This document shows positions 35,830-42,107 of a stretch of 64,000 bases of DNA, in pieces (within the stretch, counting starts at the first letter, position 1; every line of letters begins with the position of its first letter). The position numbers were made by a program, and so were the translations under genes. The stretch spans positions 496,001-560,000 of the forward strand of contig JAGDZV010000001.1 in NCBI GenBank assembly GCA_049115495.1, given 5' to 3'. Under the pieces are notes generated by a model, which worked only from the letters and a program-made list of their open reading frames with translations, had not been told where the DNA came from and ran no database searches. Source of the DNA: JACPUW01 sp049115495 (GTDB lineage: Bacteria; Bacteroidota; Bacteroidia; CAILMK01; JACPUW01).

Positions 35830-36543
35830 TTGAAAGTAAAGTTTAAGGATTTAATCGTTTTTGAAGACGATGACATCTACGTAATAAATAAACCTGCTGG
35901 CATTAGCAGCTTGGCAGAGCACACCGCTCCTACTCTTTCGCTTTTTGATGTAATGAAAGCTCATAATCCTGAAGCGAGACTTTGCCACAGGTTAGATAAG
36001 TTTACTTCCGGCTGCATGATTGTCTCAAAAAACGATGAAGCTTACCGTACCATTTCAATAGGTTTTGAGAAAAGAGACATTAAAAAGACCTACCATGCGG
36101 TGGTACATAAGCCAAGTGCTTTTGAGAACGATAGCGTAAAAATGCCTTTGGTTAAAAAGGTGAATAACACTGGAATTATTGCACCCAATGGCAAACCTGC
36201 CGAAACCGTTTTCAACACATTGGAAAGCTTTAAGCATTTCAGCTTGGTTGAATGTAAACCCATTACAGGCCGTTTTCATCAAATACGGGTCCATTTGCAA
36301 TATGTTGATCACCCAATTGTTGCAGATGAATTGTACGGTGGTAAAATTCCATACCTCAGCGATATATTACCACGATACAAAAACTCAAGCCGCAGAAAGG
36401 AAAACCCAATGATTCGCAGATTTGCCTTACACGCACATGAGTTGAGCTTTAAAGCACCAAATGGTAAAGTACTAGAAGTTACTGCTCCGTATCCAAAGGA
36501 TTTTAACACGCTTGTGAAGTTGGTTAGGAAGAACGATAGGTAA
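35830..36543 (+). CDS. RluA-family pseudouridine synthase
   Basis: The enzyme isomerises uridine in rRNA or tRNA. The catalytic Asp is in LCHRLDKFTSG (Asp56), and the other family motifs are KTYHAVVHK and GRFHQIRVHLQ. Length is 237 residues. The protein has no N-terminal S4 domain, as in RluA/TruC-type members, so the target base cannot be assigned. The start is a TTG at 35830, three bases after the previous stop; homologues begin with the same LKFNDLI-like stretch and no better ATG exists upstream. Confidence 0.93.
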   Translation: MKVKFKDLIVFEDDDIYVINKPAGISSLAEHTAPTLSLFDVMKAHNPEARLCHRLDKFTSGCMIVSKNDEAYRTISIGFEKRDIKKTYHAVVHKPSAFENDSVKMPLVKKVNNTGIIAPNGKPAETVFNTLESFKHFSLVECKPITGRFHQIRVHLQYVDHPIVADELYGGKIPYLSDILPRYKNSSRRKENPMIRRFALHAHELSFKAPNGKVLEVTAPYPKDFNTLVKLVRKNDR

Positions 36544-36577
36544 GGAACTCCCCTTTTTTCTAAGACTTTCAAAAAAC

Positions 36578-36611
36578 AAAACCCCAAACAGCAGGCGCCA
36601 TTTGGGGTTTA
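36578..36611. terminator. Bidirectional terminator between the RluA-type gene and htpG
   Basis: AAACCCCAAA pairs perfectly with TTTGGGGTTT across a 12-base loop, with A-rich sequence on the left and T-rich on the right. The genes on both sides converge on it. Confidence 0.8.
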
Positions 36612-36633
36612 TATAAACAGGTTTCTAGGTATT

Positions 36634-38451
36634 TTATTTTACCATATCAAGGCTGCGGTTTACAAAGTTGGTCAACTCTGCACCGGTTAATAAACCATTA
36701 GAAAGCTTAGCTAAGTCAACAGCATATTGTGCCAATTTGCCTTGCTCATCACCGTCCATTCCAGCAATTTTTCTTGAGATCTCGTGGTTTGTATTTACCA
36801 CTAAATTGTAAGTATCTGGGAAACCACCCATTCCCATCATACCGCCACCACCCATGGCTTGCATTTCTTTCATTCTACGCATAAACTCATCTTGCGTAAT
36901 CATTACAGGTGGGTCTTGCGGAGAAAGTGGCTTGTTTTCTACTTTATAGGTGGCTTCTTCAACAAGTCCTTTATAGGCTTCAATTACTTTCTCAACTTCT
37001 TTTTTGCTAAGTACTTCTTCAGCTTTTTCATCTTTGTCAATAAGCTCACTTATTGGCGCTGCGTCAATTCTCTTAACACTAAGGCCTTCTTCAGTTGATT
37101 CTATTTTCTGAATTAAATGACTGTCAATCGGATGATCAAATACCGCTACATCATAACCACGCTCATTTGCCTGAGCAATTTGGCTATTGTGCATATCGGC
37201 ATTAGAAGTGTATAGGTAAACCAACTTATCGTCTTTGTCGGTTTGCGCAACTTTTACTTTCTCTTTGTATTCTTCTAGCGTAGCAAACTCGCCATTAGTG
37301 TTTTTAATTAAGAAGAACTTCTTGGCCTTTTCGAAGAATTTATCTTCGGTTAGCATTCCGTATTTTACAAATACGCCAATGTCTTCCCACTTCTCTTCAA
37401 ATGCCTTGCGGTCTTCTTTAAACAAGCTATCAAGTTTATCAGCTACTTTTCTTACAATGTAGTTGCTAATTTTCTTAACGTTTCCATCGGCTTGTAAGTA
37501 ACTTCTCGATACGTTTAATGGAATATCAGGAGAATCAATTACACCATGTAGCAGCGTTAAAAACTCTGGTACAATGTCGGTTACCTTGTCAGTAACAAAT
37601 ACCTGATTACTGTATAGGTGAATCTTGTTTTTATCAAGAGCTAAAGAGTTGTCGACCTTAGGAAAATAGAGAATTCCAGTTAAGTTAAACGGATAATCAA
37701 CATTTAAGTGAATGTTGAATAATGGATCTGGCTGAAAAGGAAATAAGTCTTTATAAAACTCATTGTACTCTTCTTCCTTAATATCTGAAGGTTGTTTTAG
37801 CCAAAGCGGATCAGTTTTATTGATTGGGTCTTCATCGCCATAAGCAATTTCAACCGGCATAAACTTGCAATACTTCTTTAGCAAGTCTTTTATCTTGTTG
37901 TCTTCAAGAAAATCTTCTTCGCCTTCGTTTACGTGAAGTATTACATCAGTACCACGATTTTCTCTGGTAGTTTCTTCCATTTCAAAATCGGTAGTACCTA
38001 CACAACTCCATTTTACTGCGGGTGCATCACTGTGGCTTTTTGTTACCAACTCAACTTTGTTTGCAATCATAAATGCAGAGTAAAAACCTAAGCCAAAGTG
38101 ACCGATAATGGCACTTTTATCGTCAAGGTCTTTAAACTTCTCAACAAACTCTTCTGCTGATGAAAAAGCGATTTGGTTGATATACTTTTCAACTTCTTCT
38201 TCGCTCATACCAATTCCGTTGTCAGAAATGGTAAGTGTCTTTTTATCCTTATCAGCTTTTACAGTAATTCTGGTTTCACCTAGTTCGCTATTCAATTCGC
38301 CTTTTTGAGCCAACATTTTTACTTTCTGCGTAGCATCAACGGCATTAGAAACCAATTCTCTTAAGAAAATCTCATGGTCAGAGTACAGGAATTTTTTAAT
38401 AATCGGAAAAATATTCTCGGTATGTACCTGCAAGGTCCCTTTTTTACTCAT
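36634..38451 (-). CDS. htpG: Chaperone HtpG (Hsp90)
   Basis: HtpG is the bacterial Hsp90, an ATP-driven dimeric chaperone of the cytoplasm. The GHKL ATPase motifs are LRELVSNAVDAT, ISDNGIGM and IGHFGLGFYSAFM. The middle domain has the conserved RSYLQAD, and the C-terminal dimerisation part includes a Gly/Met-rich loop (MGGGGMMGMGG). At 605 residues it is slightly short of E. coli HtpG (624). An inverted repeat of TGTCA/TGACA half-sites lies about 90 bases upstream and may control it. It is preceded by a YggS-type gene on the same strand. Confidence 0.98.
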   Translation of the reverse strand: MSKKGTLQVHTENIFPIIKKFLYSDHEIFLRELVSNAVDATQKVKMLAQKGELNSELGETRITVKADKDKKTLTISDNGIGMSEEEVEKYINQIAFSSAEEFVEKFKDLDDKSAIIGHFGLGFYSAFMIANKVELVTKSHSDAPAVKWSCVGTTDFEMEETTRENRGTDVILHVNEGEEDFLEDNKIKDLLKKYCKFMPVEIAYGDEDPINKTDPLWLKQPSDIKEEEYNEFYKDLFPFQPDPLFNIHLNVDYPFNLTGILYFPKVDNSLALDKNKIHLYSNQVFVTDKVTDIVPEFLTLLHGVIDSPDIPLNVSRSYLQADGNVKKISNYIVRKVADKLDSLFKEDRKAFEEKWEDIGVFVKYGMLTEDKFFEKAKKFFLIKNTNGEFATLEEYKEKVKVAQTDKDDKLVYLYTSNADMHNSQIAQANERGYDVAVFDHPIDSHLIQKIESTEEGLSVKRIDAAPISELIDKDEKAEEVLSKKEVEKVIEAYKGLVEEATYKVENKPLSPQDPPVMITQDEFMRRMKEMQAMGGGGMMGMGGFPDTYNLVVNTNHEISRKIAGMDGDEQGKLAQYAVDLAKLSNGLLTGAELTNFVNRSLDMVK

Positions 38452-38536
38452 TTGTTATAAGTTTTTGTTTGGTCGGCTTTTATCAAGGCCTGTGCCAGCA
38501 TCCAAATAAACCTGAGTAGTGAAAAATTGCCCTTTT

Positions 38537-38568
38537 ATACTGTCATTTTAGTGTCAAGCTGACAGTAT
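38537..38568 (-). promoter_or_regulatory. Possible heat-shock operator upstream of htpG
   Basis: ATACTGTCA (38537-38545) and TGACAGTAT (38560-38568) form a perfect nine-base inverted repeat with 14 bases between. Inside it, TGTCA-AGC-TGACA (38552-38564) forms a second, tighter palindrome sharing the right half-site. There is no T-run, so it is not a terminator for the gene before it. Its place 86 bases before htpG suggests a repressor or activator site. Confidence 0.45.
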
Positions 38569-39240
38569 CTAGGTGTAGTTGCGCGCACCAAATAACTTGC
38601 TGCCAATACGCACCAGAGTGCTGCCTTGGTCAAGGGCAATTTTGTAATCGCCGCTCATTCCCATTGATATTTCTTTGAAATGCTCATCACCTGAAAAGGT
38701 TGTTGACTTCAGTTGATCAAAAAGTGTTTTGAGCCCAGCAAACTCTTTGGCAACTTGATTAGTATTATCAGTGTTGGTAGCCATTCCCATTAAGCCACAA
38801 ATCTGAACGTGCTGTTCTTCTCGAGCCATAAAATTGTTTAGCAATTGTTCAAGCTCATTTTTGTTAAGACCAAATTTTGTTTGCTCTTCGGCAATATGCA
38901 TTTGCAAAAGAACTCTAATGATGCGATTGTTTTTCTTGGCTTGCTTGTCAATTTCATTCAATAGCCTTTCAGAATCTACACCATGCACCAAGGTTACAAA
39001 TGGCGCCATGTATTTTACCTTGTTACGCTGTAAATGGCCAATCATGTGCCACTCAATATCCTTAGGCAATACTTCTTCTTTGGCTGCTAGCTCTTGTACC
39101 TTACTCTCACCAAAAATTCTTTGCCCTTGGCCATAAAAAGTCTCAATAGATTCAATTGGCTTGGTTTTAGAAACTGCAACCAATCTGGCACTATACCCCT
39201 TTAGTTCATTTAATACTTGTTGGTAAGCTTCTAAGTTCAT
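38569..39240 (-). CDS. YggS-family pyridoxal-phosphate homeostasis protein
   Basis: The protein has 223 residues with an alanine-racemase-type N-terminal fold. The PLP lysine is Lys25 in LVAVSKTKPIES. Other family motifs are RIFGESKVQEL, WHMIGHLQRNKVKYM, and at the C-terminus ISMGMSGDYKIALDQGSTLVRIGSKLFG. Members bind PLP without strong catalysis and influence vitamin B6 and amino-acid balance. It is transcribed towards htpG, with a palindrome starting right at its stop codon, and is divergent from a DUF4296 lipoprotein gene (18-base gap between starts). Confidence 0.95.
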   Translation of the reverse strand: MNLEAYQQVLNELKGYSARLVAVSKTKPIESIETFYGQGQRIFGESKVQELAAKEEVLPKDIEWHMIGHLQRNKVKYMAPFVTLVHGVDSERLLNEIDKQAKKNNRIIRVLLQMHIAEEQTKFGLNKNELEQLLNNFMAREEQHVQICGLMGMATNTDNTNQVAKEFAGLKTLFDQLKSTTFSGDEHFKEISMGMSGDYKIALDQGSTLVRIGSKLFGARNYT

Positions 39241-39258
39241 AAAATCTATTTTCGCAAA

Positions 39259-39720
39259 ATGAAAGGTAAAACGCTTCTTTTTGTTCTAATTTTTTCGGTT
39301 TTAATAACCGCATGCAAAACTAAGCTCGAAAATGTGAAGCCTCCTAAAGATGTTTTGGGCAAACAAGAGATGATTGCACTTTTGGTAGACATTCATTTGG
39401 CAGAAGCCCTTGGTTATATGGAACGCATAAATAATCTTGAAAAGCAGGAGTTATTAAGTTCTGAATATGCGGTGGTATTAAACAAGCATAGCGTAAGTAA
39501 AGAATTACTAGAGAAGAGCTACAATTGGTATTTAGAAAACCCCTTGGTTTTTGAAAACATGTACGATGAGATAATTGAACAAATAAAGGCCCAAGAGCAA
39601 TTTGCTAATGACCCCAATGAAATAAAGAAGGAAGACGAAGAGATGCCTGAAGAAATTCCTGCAGGTGAAATAATCGAAATTAATAAACCGCTATTACCCC
39701 CTAAAAACGTAACGAACTAG
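39259..39720 (+). CDS. DUF4296-family lipoprotein
   Basis: The protein has 153 residues. The lipoprotein signal ends at Cys19 (VLITAC). The DUF4296 core is visible at residues 35-115 (MIALLVDIHLAEALGYMER, then YNWYLENPLVFENMYDEIIE). The tail is acidic and proline-rich. The family is confined mainly to Bacteroidetes and has no defined biochemical role. The 3' end overlaps a small gene on the opposite strand by 27 bases. Confidence 0.85.
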   Translation: MKGKTLLFVLIFSVLITACKTKLENVKPPKDVLGKQEMIALLVDIHLAEALGYMERINNLEKQELLSSEYAVVLNKHSVSKELLEKSYNWYLENPLVFENMYDEIIEQIKAQEQFANDPNEIKKEDEEMPEEIPAGEIIEINKPLLPPKNVTN

Positions 39721-39861
39721 CATTAGCACCAATGCTACAATAAATAGGTATATGCTGATTCTATTAATGCCATGCATTGCTTTTAAGCTAAAGTTATTCT
39801 TAGCATTGGCATCTTTTGAAAAGGGATTTAGGTAGAAAAGAAACTTCTTAAACCACGTCAT
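39694..39861 (-). CDS. Small single-pass membrane protein (DUF6728-like)
   Basis: A reading frame of 55 codons starts at an ATG at 39861. The product begins MTWFKKFLFYLNPFSKDANA, continues with NFSLKAMHGINRIS, and ends in one membrane helix (IYLFIVALVLMLVRYVF). The FNLKxMHGINRISI-type block before a C-terminal helix is what I remember of the DUF6728 family of small Bacteroidetes proteins; I cannot confirm that here. It overlaps the end of the DUF4296 gene tail to tail. A two-helix membrane protein gene lies just upstream on the same strand. Confidence 0.65.
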   Translation of the reverse strand: MTWFKKFLFYLNPFSKDANAKNNFSLKAMHGINRISIYLFIVALVLMLVRYVFRG

Positions 39862-39887
39862 ATTTTCAAGATTTAGGAGATAGACAA

Positions 39888-40085
39888 TTAAGCGCCTTTT
39901 TTTGTTTTGCCCACTTTACCAATAAAAAAACTACTAACTGCAATACTTAAAACTATAGTTATGAGCAGCCCTGTAAAATATTGGTCTCCTATACCTTTTA
40001 GTACCGTATTAACATTGTAAATTGAAACTGATACTAGCACAATAAGGGCTCCTATAAGCCAATCGTTAAATTTATCTTGTTTCAT
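39888..40085 (-). CDS. Small membrane protein with two helices
   Basis: The start at 40085 (MKQDKFNDWLIGALIVLV) is preferred over an ATG 36 bases upstream. The product is 65 residues with two hydrophobic segments (about 10-25 and 36-54) and a basic C-terminus, GKVGKTKKGA. No family is recognised. It is followed on the same strand by the other small membrane protein, with a 26-base gap, so the two may form one unit. Confidence 0.6.
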   Translation of the reverse strand: MKQDKFNDWLIGALIVLVSVSIYNVNTVLKGIGDQYFTGLLITIVLSIAVSSFFIGKVGKTKKGA

Positions 40086-40258
40086 TTTTTGAATAGGTCC
40101 TGTGTTATGTGTGTAATTCAAAAAACTGCTCTCCCAAACAGACCGTAAATCTAAGGCATTTTTTAAAACCCCAATTTTTAAGAGAAATTTTTAAGACTAT
40201 TTTTAAACAAGTAAGAATTCATCAACATCTCAGCATTTAAAGAATGAAAACACTCAAT

Positions 40259-40266
40259 TAACTTTG
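40259..40266 (+). promoter_or_regulatory. -7 box of the purQ promoter
   Basis: TAACTTTG matches TAnnTTTG and lies 14 bases before the purQ ATG. No clear TTG element is seen at the expected upstream distance. Confidence 0.4.
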
Positions 40267-40280
40267 CACAAAGTTTAGAA

Positions 40281-40967
40281 ATGAAGTTTGGCGTAGTAAC
40301 CTTTCCAGGATCAAATTGCAATCACGATACCTACCATGTATTAAAAGATGTTATGGGTTTCAACACCGTAGAGCTATGGCACAAAGACCATGATTTACAG
40401 GGTGTTGACTTCATATTTTTACCAGGTGGATTTTCTTATGGTGACTACCTAAGATCAGGGGCAGTAGCTCGATTCTCTCCAATTATGGAACAGGTTATTG
40501 AGCATGCCAATAAAGGTGGTTATGTAATGGGGATTTGCAATGGCTTTCAAATTCTTTGCGAAGCTGGCTTGCTACCTGGAGTTTTAATGCACAACAATAG
40601 CCACAAATTCATTTGTAAGAATGTGCATCTTAAACCTGTAAACACAAACACGCTAATTACAAATGGACTTAGTACCACCGATGTACTAAAAGTACCAATT
40701 GCTCATGCCGAAGGAAATTATTTTGCTATGAGCGATACCATCAAAGAGATAGAAGATAATAATCAAGTCTTATTTAGATACTGTAATGAAAAAGGCGACA
40801 TAACCAACGAAGCCAATCCAAATGGCAGTATAAGCAATATTGCAGGCGTAACTAATAAAGGCCAAAATGTGTTTGGTATGATGCCACACCCTGAGCGAGC
40901 TGCAGAATCAATTCTTGGTAACGAAGACGGCCGCCGCCTATTCGAAAACATTTTAGAGAAAGTTTAA
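40281..40967 (+). CDS. purQ: Phosphoribosylformylglycinamidine synthase subunit PurQ (glutaminase)
   Basis: PurQ supplies ammonia from glutamine for the fourth step of purine synthesis, working with PurL and PurS. The triad-type glutaminase motifs are YVMGICNGFQIL (Cys86) and MMPHPERAAE near the C-terminus. The N-terminus, MKFGVVTFPGSNCNHD, is standard. Length is 228 residues, so this is the free subunit form. purL and purS are not in this window, although many Bacteroidetes have a single fused PurL. The gene stands alone. Confidence 0.97.
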   Translation: MKFGVVTFPGSNCNHDTYHVLKDVMGFNTVELWHKDHDLQGVDFIFLPGGFSYGDYLRSGAVARFSPIMEQVIEHANKGGYVMGICNGFQILCEAGLLPGVLMHNNSHKFICKNVHLKPVNTNTLITNGLSTTDVLKVPIAHAEGNYFAMSDTIKEIEDNNQVLFRYCNEKGDITNEANPNGSISNIAGVTNKGQNVFGMMPHPERAAESILGNEDGRRLFENILEKV

Positions 40968-41321
40968 GAAACCCTTTTTAAGCCAATTTTGCCATTAAAT
41001 AATTTATTGTGAAAATCTATTTTACAGTAAATTATTGTTCTATGTTAACGCCAATTGGCTCAGCAGATTCAAAAAATGCAAAAGCATTGATTTGGAGAGA
41101 TTTAAATTATCTACTCCCTATCTTCAAATAACTGAATTGAAACTTGCTTCAAAGTATTGCTGGGTTAAAAACAAAACCCAAATCAACTAACAAGCAAGGC
41201 ATTCTGATTTGACTGCAATATAAATTTACTTCTCAATAAGTTTCCTTGTTGTATTTAAAAACCTGTAAAATGAGAACTAAGGTGAGTCAAACCATTTTTA
41301 GAACTTTCAGGGGTTTGAATA
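40968..41321. other. Intergenic region downstream of purQ with an AT-rich hairpin
   Basis: No gene is supported here. The one structural feature is a long AT-rich hairpin at 40998-41036: AATAATTTATTGT and the complementary ACAGTAAATTATT continue to a stem of about 17 pairs with one bulge and a tiny loop. It may help end purQ transcription or be a remnant of a small repeat. The rest is AT-rich with only very short open frames. Confidence 0.5.
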
Positions 41322-41733
41322 TTACTCTTTAACAAATAAGACGGCAGATTTCCATTGCAGGCTGGTACTTCCTGTGAAGGTATGATCAACAGATTTTGTG
41401 AAGTAAGGTTAGGGTACCATTGATTCTGCCGTCTTTTGGTCCATAAATAAACCAAGCACATTTATTACGAGAAAAGTTTACTAATCGAGTACATTGTAGA
41501 AGTTCAAGTTTTGCAGTTGAAGCTTCAAATTCAACCTTTACAAAAGGAAACAATTCTTCATTTAGGTCAATCCCTTTTTCGTAATTGTAAATTCGTAAAT
41601 CATTGAAATGCTTCGTATTTTCATCAGGGGCGTCTTGATGAAATTTACTTGAAAGTGTCATCTTAAAACCAAGCGTAAACATTAACAATATAGCTGCTGC
41701 TATAACTATAAGTTTTGTGGCTTTTTTTGACAT
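41322..41733 (-). pseudogene. Hypothetical membrane-anchored protein, probably frameshifted near its 3' end
   Basis: The first frame starts at 41733 and stops at 41386 (115 residues). It has an N-terminal membrane helix or signal anchor (about 7-23), then a soluble domain. A one-base shift between 41389 and 41408 opens another frame, FTKSVDHTFTGSTSLQWKS, ending AVLFVKE at a stop at 41322. This reads as a natural beta-strand continuation, unlike the first frame's tail, LLHKIC. The likely whole protein is about 136 residues. Either the gene is broken or there is a base error. No family is recognised. If the shift is not real, the gene is simply 41386-41733. Confidence 0.5.
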
Positions 41734-41821
41734 TGCTACTTTGATTTCTTAGTTCAAAAGTAGATAGCCCAAAAAGTGGTTTTATCACCCAAATGGGTGA
41801 ATTTTAAAAAAGTACTAGCAG

Positions 41822-42022
41822 CTATTTGCTTTCTTCAAAATCTATATAATCTCCTTCATCATCAGGTATATGCCCTTTATCATCTGGTTTCTGGGTGTAT
41901 TTAACATCGTCATTCTTTTTAGAACTTCGACCTTTTGAACCATTGCCTGAGAAAAAATTGTCTAGAAACCTCCAAACAAAATAGGCCAAAACCATGAAAG
42001 CTATTGTTCTTAGTAATCCCAT
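41822..42022 (-). CDS. DUF4834-family small membrane protein
   Basis: The protein has 66 residues. One membrane helix lies at about 4-22 (LRTIAFMVLAYFVWRFL), followed by a polar tail ending in GDYIDFEESK. The terminal G-(D/E)-Y-(I/V)-D-F-E-E block and overall plan are those of DUF4834 proteins of Bacteroidetes. No function is known. It is upstream of carB's end region on the same strand as carB and the frameshifted gene. Confidence 0.8.
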   Translation of the reverse strand: MGLLRTIAFMVLAYFVWRFLDNFFSGNGSKGRSSKKNDDVKYTQKPDDKGHIPDDEGDYIDFEESK

Positions 42023-42107
42023 ATAAAATTCAAATAAACATGAATCGTTATAAATTTAAATACCAAATGCCATCAAAGGTTTAGACAGATTATAAATGGC
42101 CAATTTC

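Noticed and set aside
41255..41461. A 68-codon minus-strand frame starting MCLVYLWTK
   Set aside because: It overlaps the frameshifted gene, is poor in protein-like pattern, and the third frame gives a better continuation.
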